DNA of 62,273 nucleotides from Anaerolineae bacterium (GTDB taxonomy: Bacteria > Chloroflexota > Anaerolineae > Aggregatilineales > Phototrophicaceae): positions 1-62,273 of the forward strand of contig JAJEFB010000017.1 in the NCBI GenBank assembly GCA_022820665.1, read 5' to 3'. The notes under the pieces are model-generated. The model was given only the letters and a program-made list of their open reading frames with translations, did not search any database and was not told the origin of the DNA. Below, one piece after another: positions 18,564 through 25,482 of the stretch. Each line of letters starts with the position of its first letter. Position 1 is the first letter of the stretch. The translations under genes and the position numbers were made by a program.

Positions 18564-19391
18564 TTATCTCCTGCGGAAAAGAATAATGCCGATGAAAGCC
18601 AGCGCCAGCGCAGCCCCGACAACCAGCGACCAACTGGCGATGCTCAATTGACCGGCGACATTAATCAAAACCAGGATCGCCATGAGCGCGATCAACAGAC
18701 CGCGCCAGAGATCCTGCGCCGAGGCGTCGGCGCGGGCGGTCGATTCATGCGAGAGCCAGGCGGCCGCGCTGAAGAGTTGCTCGCCGATCAAGACTTCGTC
18801 CGCCATGGCAAAGGCGATGGCTCCGCCCTCCAGTTGATCGCTGACGGCGAAGCTGCCTTGCCCCTGTCGCTCGGCGCTATCGAGTATCAGCGCCAGTTCC
18901 GGACCGAAGCTGCCAGCCAGGATATGGGCGGAGGGATCTTCGACCTGCATGGTCGCTGTCAGACCGGCGGCAAAAGCCAGCGAGCGCGACCCGCCCGGGA
19001 ACCATTGCGCCCGCGCCCGGCGGTCGTCGCCGTCCCAGGCGCGGCGAATCGTGTCCTGGCACAGGGGCACGGTCGCCGATGAAGATGTGCTGATGACCGG
19101 CGCGACATCGCCGGAGCGAGCCGCCTTGATGATGTGATAGAACAATTCCGCTTCAGCCGCCGCCACCGCCGCGTTTTCCCGGTCGATGCCAGCGCTGCCA
19201 AAGGAGAGATGCAAGGGTCTTCCCGCTTCTATGGCTTCGCCCAGCCAGCCGGACAAGCGCTTGAAGCCGGGCGCCCGCCCCTGTGAGAGCCGGCGCGCGC
19301 GGCGCGCCAGAAAATAGCGCGAGGTATAGACCAGCACGACCGTGATCATCACAAAGAGGATGGTATAGACATGCAGCGTGCTGTCGTCCAC
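18564..19391 (-). CDS. membrane protein with a central Ser/Gly-rich alpha/beta domain (DUF6754-like)
   Basis: 275 aa from a GTG at 19391. This start is chosen because GGAG lies 8-9 nt upstream at the end of the previous gene and the longer frame is low-complexity antisense to it. One N-terminal helix (VYTILFVMITVVLVYTSRYFL), a soluble central domain (RPLHLSFGSAG, VISTSSSATVPLCQDTIRRA, HILAGSFGPELALIL, DEVLIGEQLFSAAAWL) and two C-terminal helices. The central domain resembles a family I recall as DUF6754, common in Chloroflexota and of unknown function; this recollection needs a profile search. Second gene of the operon. Confidence 0.75.
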   Translation of the reverse strand: MDDSTLHVYTILFVMITVVLVYTSRYFLARRARRLSQGRAPGFKRLSGWLGEAIEAGRPLHLSFGSAGIDRENAAVAAAEAELFYHIIKAARSGDVAPVISTSSSATVPLCQDTIRRAWDGDDRRARAQWFPGGSRSLAFAAGLTATMQVEDPSAHILAGSFGPELALILDSAERQGQGSFAVSDQLEGGAIAFAMADEVLIGEQLFSAAAWLSHESTARADASAQDLWRGLLIALMAILVLINVAGQLSIASWSLVVGAALALAFIGIILFRRR

Positions 19392-19402
19392 GCGCCAAAC
19401 TC

Positions 19403-19645
19403 CTACTCGTCCGCCAGCCGCCGCCGCAGCCGCGCGATGCCGTCGGGCGCTTCCAGGAGCTCCGCCAGGTCGCGGACGTCCTGCCGCCCGTTCCACAGAC
19501 CCGCCAGGGGCTGCGCCATCCACAAGCCCTGCGCCAGGACCGGCGCAATCGGCTCGATGACATCCAGCGTGAGCAAGGCGTAGGGCGCGCCTCCGCGGAC
19601 TTTTAGCTTGTCAATCCAGGTCGGGAATCGGTTGGGATTCTCCAT
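19403..19645 (-). CDS. small soluble protein, first gene of the MutL-like operon
   Basis: 80 aa, no membrane segment, rich in Leu/Ala helices (TLDVIEPIAPVLAQGLW, VRDLAELLEAPDGIARLRRR). Not recognised. The ATG at 19645 has no Shine-Dalgarno sequence but lies 7 nt after an extended -10 element, so its mRNA is probably leaderless. The frame could extend 35 codons upstream, but that part would overlap the promoter. The TAG stop and next gene's ribosome site overlap, placing it in the operon. Confidence 0.65.
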   Translation of the reverse strand: MENPNRFPTWIDKLKVRGGAPYALLTLDVIEPIAPVLAQGLWMAQPLAGLWNGRQDVRDLAELLEAPDGIARLRRRLADE

Positions 19646-19652
19646 AGAGGGC

Positions 19653-19661
19653 AGTATAGCA
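19653..19661 (-). promoter_or_regulatory. extended -10 promoter (TGCTATACT) giving a leaderless start
   Basis: Reading the minus strand, TGC TATACT ends 7 nt before the ATG at 19645. Transcription should begin at or within a base or two of the start codon. The -35 region is weak, as expected for an extended -10 promoter. This is probably the only promoter of the six-gene operon. Confidence 0.6.
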
Positions 19662-19698
19662 TGGGGCGGCATTTCGGGATACTTGGGCGGGGCGCTAT

Positions 19699-19956
19699 TT
19701 GCGGCAGGGCGCGGAGAAGCTGGCAATTGAACAACTCCCAATCCGAACAATCGACTTTGACAATCCCGCCGATGTCGCCATGAACGACAGGATGGTCAAG
19801 CTGGTCGATGAAATGCTGGATTTGCACAGGCAGTTGGCGGGCGTATCGCTGGTCAAGCGCGGCGTGGTTGAGTGGACGGATCGGGAGATTGACGCGCTGG
19901 TGTATCGGCTGTACGGGTTGAGTGAGGATGAGGTGGCTGTGGTGGGGGGTGGGTGA
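19699..19956 (+). pseudogene. C-terminal remnant of a Type IIG/Eco57I-like restriction-modification enzyme
   Basis: An 85-codon frame without ATG (TTG at best). The residues LPIRTIDFDNPAD, NDRMVKLVDEMLDLHRQL and DREIDALVYRLYGLSEDEV match the characteristic last ~75 residues of TaqI/Eco57I-type methylase-endonucleases (target-recognition domain tail). The catalytic N-terminal ~900 residues are absent: upstream lies the divergent operon promoter. It is therefore a decayed stump, marking a former restriction-modification locus next to an AT-richer accessory patch. Confidence 0.75.
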
Positions 19957-19959
19957 TGG

Positions 19960-19965
19960 TATAAT
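19960..19965 (+). promoter_or_regulatory. -10 element (TATAAT) before the NACHT gene
   Basis: A perfect TATAAT just after the stop of the restriction-enzyme remnant and ~40 bp before the TTG start of the NACHT protein. No good -35. Confidence 0.4.
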
Positions 19966-20003
19966 CTTTAGGGTTTGCAGTCACTCAGCATAGGTCTTAT
20001 ACA

Positions 20004-21911
20004 TTGCGTAAGCTTCTTCGATTTCTGGGCTTCCTTTCGTTTGCGATAGTATTGCTCCTTAAGGTATTAGCGTTGACGGAGAGCATCGGCTGGATTTCTC
20101 CAAACGTTCTGCCTATCCTTCAAGTGTTTGACATCATAGCAACTGTACTGATTTTTGCCATTGGTGCGATCCTACAAAGATTTAAATCTGAAGACATTGA
20201 CTCGATACAAGCGAACAATCGAGCGGTTCTCATTCAAGCGGTTCACAACAACTGGATCAAGGGTGTCTTGGATGAGGCTTTGAAAGATGCAACATTCGAC
20301 ATAGCCGTTGAGACGCGACCAGAAAAAGCAGGTGATTCGCGCGAACCGCGTTACCGACCTATTTCTATTCCAGTGCGAAAACGCTTTTCTCTACAATCAT
20401 TATTAAATGTTAGTCTCCGGTGGAAGAACCAGCAAGCAACTATGGTCACTCCACAAGCGATTCCGCAGATATTTCACAATGCATCTGAAAAACTGCTCAT
20501 TCTGGGCGCTCCCGGCAGTGGCAAGACAGTGCTTTTGCTGGAGCTAGCGAAGGCTCTATTACGCGAGGCGGATCGCGACGAATCCAAGAGTGTGCCTGTA
20601 GTGTTCAACCTAGCGTCTTGGGGAACAAAACAGCAGCCTCTCAGGGAGTGGTTGACTGCTGAACTGAAACGGTATTACGGCGTAGACAAGAATCTAGCAA
20701 CCGATTGGATCAACAGCGACAGTCTTATCTATCTGCTGGATGGTCTTGATGAAATTGCAGAAGACGCACGCGAAGATTGTCTCAAGACGATCAATGCTTT
20801 CATTTCAGTGCCCCGGCAAATCGCAATCTGCAGTCGTATAGGTGAGTACGAGTTGCTCAGCGATAAACTAAATGCACACGATGCGATAGAACTGTTACCG
20901 CTCGATAAGCAACAAGTAGAAAATGTCTTTGTGCGACATCTGTCGACAGATACGACCAAAGACATTATGAAATGGATTACCGCCGATGACGCGATCTGGC
21001 AAGAGGTCAACAAACCATTGTTCATCAACATCCTCATCAGTACCTACATTGGTAGCAAACCGTTTTCGTCGCAACCGCTTAAATCGGATGCTGAAAACCA
21101 AATACACCAACATATTATTGAACCCTTTGTAGTGCAACAACTGCGAAATAATCCGTATCACAAATATGCTAACGATGACACTTTGCGATATCTTTCTTGG
21201 ATTGCCCACAACTTGGAGAGTCGTAACTTATCCCAGTTTTATGTTGAAATGATACAAGGAGAATGGCTGCCCGCACACTCTGGCAACCTAAGTATGACGA
21301 AACTTGTGAGGAAAATTAGCATCAATCTTGAGAGAAGATTTGTGATAATTCCACATCAGATAATATATGTGATACTTTACGGAGTTAAATCGTCGATTTG
21401 GTATGTTCTGTTCCTATTTATATCTTTTTTCGTTTCAGATATTCTAATCAACGGCACAATATCTTATGACCCGGTAAGATTAATATTTGCATTGATAATG
21501 GGAATCGTGATTGGCGGTCTAATTGCCTCAGTAAATGAACGCACTCAAATCTCCCAACGTAGTTATATCAATCAAGGATTCACTGACACCACAAAACTCA
21601 GTGCCATCATAGGATTGACTGTTGGGGTCGTTGTAAGCGTACTTAGCGGATTAACGATGGGACTGATTGCTGGATTGATATCGGGGTTGATTCATGGAAG
21701 GTTTAACAATGTAATCAAACATGTGATAATACGCATTACTCTATATCATGAAAAACTTGCCCCACGCCGTTACGATCACTTTTTGCACCACATGGTTGAA
21801 CGTCGGATCATGCGTCGAGTTGGGGGAAGCGTACTTTTTGTTCACCGCTACATTCTGGAGTACTTTGCTGATCAGTGGAAGCAAAAATATCAGCAGGACC
21901 ACGAGTCCTGA
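20004..21911 (+). CDS. NACHT-domain NTPase with C-terminal membrane helices
   Basis: 635 aa from a TTG; no strong ribosome site, so the exact start is uncertain. Two hydrophobic helices near the N-terminus (~6-25 and ~35-58), then a NACHT/STAND NTPase: Walker A GAPGSGKT (~168-175), VFNLASWG, Walker B LIYLLDGLDEI (~242-252), and an ICSRIGEYELL sensor region. The C-terminal part holds several helices (~445-565) including Gly-rich GLTMGLIAGLISGL, ending with FVHRYILEYFADQW. NACHT-TM proteins are common in filamentous bacteria and some NACHT proteins act in phage defence, but no effector domain is recognised. Base composition is clearly more AT-rich than its neighbours, suggesting transfer. Confidence 0.85.
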   Translation: MRKLLRFLGFLSFAIVLLLKVLALTESIGWISPNVLPILQVFDIIATVLIFAIGAILQRFKSEDIDSIQANNRAVLIQAVHNNWIKGVLDEALKDATFDIAVETRPEKAGDSREPRYRPISIPVRKRFSLQSLLNVSLRWKNQQATMVTPQAIPQIFHNASEKLLILGAPGSGKTVLLLELAKALLREADRDESKSVPVVFNLASWGTKQQPLREWLTAELKRYYGVDKNLATDWINSDSLIYLLDGLDEIAEDAREDCLKTINAFISVPRQIAICSRIGEYELLSDKLNAHDAIELLPLDKQQVENVFVRHLSTDTTKDIMKWITADDAIWQEVNKPLFINILISTYIGSKPFSSQPLKSDAENQIHQHIIEPFVVQQLRNNPYHKYANDDTLRYLSWIAHNLESRNLSQFYVEMIQGEWLPAHSGNLSMTKLVRKISINLERRFVIIPHQIIYVILYGVKSSIWYVLFLFISFFVSDILINGTISYDPVRLIFALIMGIVIGGLIASVNERTQISQRSYINQGFTDTTKLSAIIGLTVGVVVSVLSGLTMGLIAGLISGLIHGRFNNVIKHVIIRITLYHEKLAPRRYDHFLHHMVERRIMRRVGGSVLFVHRYILEYFADQWKQKYQQDHES

Positions 21912-21914
21912 AAA

Positions 21915-21947
21915 AACCTCTGTGCCCTCTGCGCCTCTGTGGTGAAT
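21915..21947. repeat. CTCTGTGCCCTCTGCGCCTCTGTGGTGAATCC repeat
   Basis: Directly follows the NACHT gene. Related copies are at 23079-23100, 56602-56652 and, inverted, 61833-61866. A short dispersed intergenic repeat without coding capacity. Confidence 0.7.
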
Positions 21948-21960
21948 CCCCGCTCCGAAC

Positions 21961-22230
21961 TCATTCCTTGACGAAACTCGCGGGCGGCTTGGGCGGCACG
22001 TCCAGGTGCGTCATGAGCCCGTCCATCTTTTCATTGAGTTCCGCGATTTGTCGCTGGGTTGATTCATGGTTTGCCATGATCAACTCGTGGTTCGCCGCGA
22101 CCGCTTCCGTCAAGCCCAGCAACGCGGCTTCGTAGCTGTCCATTTTGTCGAAAATGTCATTCTGTACGCCGCGCACACTTTGATATTCCGCCTCAATACG
22201 CTTCAAGCGCATGTCGGTTGTCGCTGCCAT
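21961..22230 (-). CDS. small coiled-coil protein, tandem copy 1
   Basis: 89 aa, predicted all-helical coiled coil. Starts MAATTDMRLKRIEAEYQ and ends in a conserved Pro-rich tail DVPPKPPASFVKE. AAAGGAGACAGC precedes the ATG. It is the most downstream of three paralogous genes in the same orientation, spaced by near-identical ~36-bp linkers, so the group arose by tandem duplication. The middle contains ANHELIMANHES, the start of a 7-residue repeat expanded in copy 3. No known family; a structural or regulatory coiled coil is likely. Confidence 0.75.
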   Translation of the reverse strand: MAATTDMRLKRIEAEYQSVRGVQNDIFDKMDSYEAALLGLTEAVAANHELIMANHESTQRQIAELNEKMDGLMTHLDVPPKPPASFVKE

Positions 22231-22266
22231 GTGCTGTCTCCTTTGTCGTCTGCTGCATACTTGCGC

Positions 22267-22545
22267 TTATTCCTTGATGAAACCCGCCGGCGGCTTGGGC
22301 GGCACGTCCAGGTGCTTCATGAGCCTGTCCATCTTCTCGTCAAGGATTTCTATCCGTACTCTGTTTTGATTGACAAGTTCCGTAAGCGTTTCGATTTGCT
22401 CGCTGTTGCGACTGACCATCTCCGTCAATCCCAAAAGCGCCGCCTCGAAACTGTCCACCTTGTCAAACAACTCGTCCTGAGCGTCTTGCAAGGTCCGATA
22501 TTCCCCCTGCACGCGCTTGAAACGAATGTCGGTTGTCGCTGCCAT
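22267..22545 (-). CDS. small coiled-coil protein, tandem copy 2
   Basis: 92 aa. Same plan as its neighbours: MAATTDIRFKRVQGEYR at the start, VDSFEAALLGLTEMV in the centre, and KMDRLMKHLDVPPKPPAGFIKE at the end. The middle has diverged (SRNSEQIETLTELVNQNRVR) and lacks the MANHE repeats. The ribosome site AAAGGAGACAGC is conserved with copy 1. The three genes probably form one transcription unit. Confidence 0.75.
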   Translation of the reverse strand: MAATTDIRFKRVQGEYRTLQDAQDELFDKVDSFEAALLGLTEMVSRNSEQIETLTELVNQNRVRIEILDEKMDRLMKHLDVPPKPPAGFIKE

Positions 22546-22581
22546 GCGCTGTCTCCTTTGTCGTCTGCTGAGTGCTTGCGC

Positions 22582-22890
22582 TTATTCCTTCACGAATCCC
22601 GCAGGCGGCTTGGGCGGCACGTCCAGGTGCTTCATGAGCCTGTCCATCTTCTCATTGAGTGCCGCGAACTCTCGCAGGGTGAACTCATGGTTCGCCATGA
22701 TCGACTCACGGTTTGCCATGATCAACTCACGGTTTGCCATGATCAACTCATGGTTTGCCGTGACCGCTTCGGTCAATCCTAGTAGCGCCTCTTCGTACGT
22801 GTCAATCCGGTCCAAAATGTCGTCCTAGCCGTCTCGCACGCTTTGATATTCTTTTTCGATCCGCTTCAAGCGTATGTCCGTTGTCGCCAT
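22582..22890 (-). pseudogene. small coiled-coil protein, tandem copy 3, interrupted by in-frame TAG
   Basis: The frame begins at ATG 22890 (GGAGAGACGGC just upstream) and reads MATTDIRLKRIEKEYQSVRDG, then a TAG at 22827-22825, then continues in the same frame as DDILDRIDTYEEALLGLTEAV to the common tail DVPPKPPAGFVKE. Copies 1 and 2 have Gln where the stop lies, so a single CAG-to-TAG change explains it. Four 21-bp units (22681-22764) encode an expanded LIMANRE heptad repeat. A start inside the gene could still make a 77-residue fragment. Confidence 0.75.
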
Positions 22891-23033
22891 GCCGTCTCTC
22901 CGTCTGCTACTATGCGCCGCGTCTCGTTCAAGTCATATTCTACACTGAAACCCGCGTCCGCGGCAAAACCTTCGAATACCGGCTGTCTCCGCATTCAATA
23001 CAGAATATTTCTGCGCGTCCGTAACGAAAAAAG

Positions 23034-23100
23034 TCTCCCCCAAAGCTTTGGGGGGAGATTTAGAGGGGGTTGAATACCGCGCCTCTGTGGTGAATCCCCA
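23034..23100. repeat. palindromic C/G repeat plus CTCTGTGGTGAATCC repeat
   Basis: tctcccccaaagctttggggggaga is a near-perfect hairpin followed by tttagagggggttga, then a gcctctgtggtgaatcc copy. Same families as at 65-98 and 21915-21947. Lies immediately upstream of the mscL promoter. Confidence 0.65.
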
Positions 23101-23107
23101 GCCCTGC

Positions 23108-23113
23108 TAAAAT
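23108..23113 (+). promoter_or_regulatory. -10 element of mscL (TGCTAAAAT)
   Basis: TAAAAT with an upstream TGC (extended -10 form), ~32 bp before the mscL ATG. The -35 is not evident. Confidence 0.4.
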
Positions 23114-23144
23114 GAAACCATCCGCCAAGCAAGGAGAGCAAACC

Positions 23145-23651
23145 ATGTTTCAAGGACTGCGCAATCAAGCGCAAAGCGTCAGCGCCGAATTCAAGACCTT
23201 CGTCATGCGCGGCAATGTCGTCGACCTCGCCGTCGGCATCATCATCGGCGCCGCCTTCAAGAGCATCACCACCTCGCTGGTCAAGGACGTCGTCACGCCG
23301 CCCATCGGCCAGCTCACCGGCGGGCTCGACTTTTCTCATTGGGTGATCCCGCTCGATTTTCTCAACTTCGGTCGCGAAGTCGCCGCGGAAACTATCGCCA
23401 CCATCAAAATCGGCAACTTCGTCAATGTCGTGATCGACTTTCTCATCACCGCCGCCGCCATCTTCTTCCTGGTCAAATTCGTCAATCACATGCAAGACGT
23501 CGTCGAGGATATTGTGGAAGACGAGCCTGAACCCGAACCGGAACCAGAACCCGAACCCGAGCCGGAACCGGAGCTAGAGCCGGAACCGACCACAGATGAA
23601 AAGATTCTGGAAGTGCTGGAGAGAATCTCGGCGCAACTCGACAAGGCATGA
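23145..23651 (+). CDS. mscL: large-conductance mechanosensitive channel MscL
   Basis: 168 aa. The start at 23145 is set by AAGGAGAG upstream. The MscL core is clear: EFKTFVMRGNVVDLAVGIIIGAAF (helix 1, pore-lining), the periplasmic loop, then FVNVVIDFLITAAAIFFLVKFVN (helix 2). After helix 2 a run of about eleven Glu-Pro pairs (~125-147) replaces the usual short linker before the C-terminal helix EKILEVLERISAQL, lengthening the protein beyond the usual ~130-150 residues. It forms a homopentameric pore that opens under osmotic downshock. The Glu-Pro spacer should be stiff and acidic. Confidence 0.95.
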   Translation: MFQGLRNQAQSVSAEFKTFVMRGNVVDLAVGIIIGAAFKSITTSLVKDVVTPPIGQLTGGLDFSHWVIPLDFLNFGREVAAETIATIKIGNFVNVVIDFLITAAAIFFLVKFVNHMQDVVEDIVEDEPEPEPEPEPEPEPEPELEPEPTTDEKILEVLERISAQLDKA

Positions 23652-23699
23652 CAGCGGCGGAGCAATCCGCTATACTGACTGCGGATTCCGCTCAAAGCG

Positions 23700-23746
23700 C
23701 TCCCCTTCCCTCTTTATGGGGGCAAGGGGCCGGGGGATGGGGGTTA
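23700..23746. repeat. CCCCATCCCCCGGCCCC-type repeat (inverted copy)
   Basis: ctccccttccctctttatgggggcaaggggccgggggatgggg: the reverse orientation of the family seen at 9573-9620. It lies in the short gap between mscL and the flavin reductase-like gene. Confidence 0.7.
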
Positions 23747-23768
23747 CATATGACAGGAGATACGCATT

Positions 23769-24260
23769 ATGTCTGACGACAAGATCAAAGATGCCTTAAA
23801 GATGATGCCCTACGGCTTTTATTCCTTCACCACCAAAAGCGGCGACGATGTCAACGCCATGGTGGTCAACTGGGTGTCACAGATGTCCTACGAGCCGCGT
23901 CTGCTCGCCGTCGGCATTCAGAAATCCTGCTACTCGCACGGTCTGGTGGAGGCGGGTCAAGTCTTCGGATTGAACCTCTTCCTGCAAAGCGACAAAGAGT
24001 CCATCATGGGCGTGACCAGCGGACGCGCCAAGAAGCCGGAAAAGATGGAAGAGGCGCAATTCAGCCCCGCGCCGCAGACCGGCGTACCCGTCTTGGCGGG
24101 CGCCGCGGCTTACATCGAATGCAAGGTGACGCAGATCGTCGATGTCGGCGGCGACCACAACATCGTCGTCGGCGAAGCCATCAACGCCGATGTGATGAAA
24201 GCAGCCGATCCGCCCGATGTGCTCTCGCTCACGGAGTTGGGCTGGAGCTACGCCGGCTAG
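23769..24260 (+). CDS. flavin reductase-like FMN-binding split-barrel protein
   Basis: 163 aa with the flavin-reductase-like split barrel: MMPYGFYSFTTKSGDDVNAMVVNWVSQMSYEP at the N-terminus (FMN phosphate region), LLAVGIQKSCYSH, FGLNLF and a conserved C-terminal EAINADV region. CAGGAGA lies ~12 nt before the ATG. Members reduce FMN with NAD(P)H for partner monooxygenases or act as stand-alone oxidoreductases. No monooxygenase partner is adjacent. Ends 4 bp from the convergent glycosyltransferase. Confidence 0.88.
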   Translation: MSDDKIKDALKMMPYGFYSFTTKSGDDVNAMVVNWVSQMSYEPRLLAVGIQKSCYSHGLVEAGQVFGLNLFLQSDKESIMGVTSGRAKKPEKMEEAQFSPAPQTGVPVLAGAAAYIECKVTQIVDVGGDHNIVVGEAINADVMKAADPPDVLSLTELGWSYAG

Positions 24261-24264
24261 TCCG

Positions 24265-25395
24265 TCATGCCGGCGGCAATTCGCCGGTCTCGAATACCGA
24301 TAGCAGGCGCTTGATCAGGGTCTTCAGGCTGTGCTCGCGTATGACGCCCTGCCGCAGCGCCCGCCCGATTCGCCCGCGTTCGCCCTCGGGCAATGCCAGC
24401 AGATGCGCCAGGCGCTCGCGCAAGCCCGCGGCGTCTTCCGGTCCGCCAATCATCAGCAGGTCGCGATGCTCGCCCAGAGCCGGCGCGAAGGCGGGATTGC
24501 AGACCACAGTCGGCAGCGCGCAAGCCATGCTCTCCAGCGCGGATTTGTCGAAGAGGCCCACCGGGCTGGTATTGACCGCGATCGTCGCCCGCCGGTTCCA
24601 GTCTCGCACGCCCGCCGCCGGCAAGTCGCCCGTGAAGCGGCAGCGCTGGCTCAGCTCCGCGCAGAGCGCTTCCAGTTGGCGCAGATAGTCGTCGGGATAG
24701 CCCGGCTGCACGCCCCCGACGAAGGCGAGTTGCGCCCCGGTCCCGGCCACCGCTCGAATCGTCGTCGCCTGATGCTTGATCGCCGCCAGCCGCGCCACCT
24801 GGATAATAAGCGGACGCCCGTCCGAACTCGGCTCTTGACCTCCCCCTCCCTCATTTTGGGAAACATCCCCCGTGGGGCGGGGGACCGAGGGGGCGCAGGG
24901 CTTAGGAAGTGGGGGCGAATAGAAGTCCGTATCGATCCCCTGCCCGACCACGCGCAACTTGTCGGTCGGGACGGGAAAGCTGGTCGCGACCGATGTCACC
25001 GCGCGCCAGGACATCGCCAGTCCCAGCCGCAACTGCCGCGTCTCTTGACGGTGCGCGTACCACAAGACCAGCGGAATGCCGCGCGCTCTAAGCAGCGGTC
25101 CCGACAGGGCGGCGAAGAGCGGCATCATGTGCGCGAAGCAGACGTCGTAGCGGCGCGCCGACAGCAGCCGCGTCAAATGCCGATAGAATGTAGTCAGGCG
25201 TCTCGCTTTGCTCCAGCCGTGCTCGCGCCCGGCCGAATATACCTGAACGTTGTCCGGCAGATCCACGACGCCGCGATACATGGTGAGCACATCGATCGTT
25301 TCGCAATGCGCCGCCAACTCGCGTATCCAGACGCTGCCGAATCCCAGAACCGGATCGGTCGCATCGGTGGCCAGATTAAAGAGCAGCAGTCGCAA
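24265..25395 (-). CDS. GT4-family glycosyltransferase with a repeat-derived insertion
   Basis: 376 aa from a TTG at 25395 (GGAG seven nt upstream; it then begins RLLLFNLATDATDP, a typical GT4 start). A TTG ten codons earlier is the alternative. GT-B signs: SGPLLRARGIPLVLWYAHRQ, the linker IQVARLAAIKHQATTIRAV (~190) and the nucleotide-sugar loop GLFDKSALESMACALPTVV (~295), with the conserved Glu. Residues ~165-188 (SVPRPTGDVSQNEGGGGQEP) are encoded by a copy of the dispersed C-rich/G-rich repeat (24838-24910), inserted in frame just before the donor domain. The acceptor is unknown. Confidence 0.88.
   Translation of the reverse strand: MRLLLFNLATDATDPVLGFGSVWIRELAAHCETIDVLTMYRGVVDLPDNVQVYSAGREHGWSKARRLTTFYRHLTRLLSARRYDVCFAHMMPLFAALSGPLLRARGIPLVLWYAHRQETRQLRLGLAMSWRAVTSVATSFPVPTDKLRVVGQGIDTDFYSPPLPKPCAPSVPRPTGDVSQNEGGGGQEPSSDGRPLIIQVARLAAIKHQATTIRAVAGTGAQLAFVGGVQPGYPDDYLRQLEALCAELSQRCRFTGDLPAAGVRDWNRRATIAVNTSPVGLFDKSALESMACALPTVVCNPAFAPALGEHRDLLMIGGPEDAAGLRERLAHLLALPEGERGRIGRALRQGVIREHSLKTLIKRLLSVFETGELPPA
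24838..24910. repeat. C-rich/G-rich palindromic repeat inside a coding region
   Basis: cctccccctccctcattttggg and cccccgtggggcgggggaccgaggggg are members of the dispersed palindromic family found elsewhere only between genes. Here the copy lies within the glycosyltransferase gene without breaking the frame. Confidence 0.65.
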
Positions 25396-25482
25396 GTCGA
25401 GTCTCCGCAGGGCACTTTCTGTCAAGGGCTACCTGGTGTATATTGCCAATTGTAGCGGCTTCGCGCGATCAAAGGAAAGCTC

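Noticed and set aside
17844..19082. 412-codon open frame on the plus strand
   Set aside because: Antisense to three genes of the MutL-like operon and full of Gln/Arg/His runs typical of shadow frames.
22681..22764. Tandem 21-bp repeats considered as a CRISPR array
   Set aside because: Units are contiguous with no spacers, in frame, and encode a heptad repeat.
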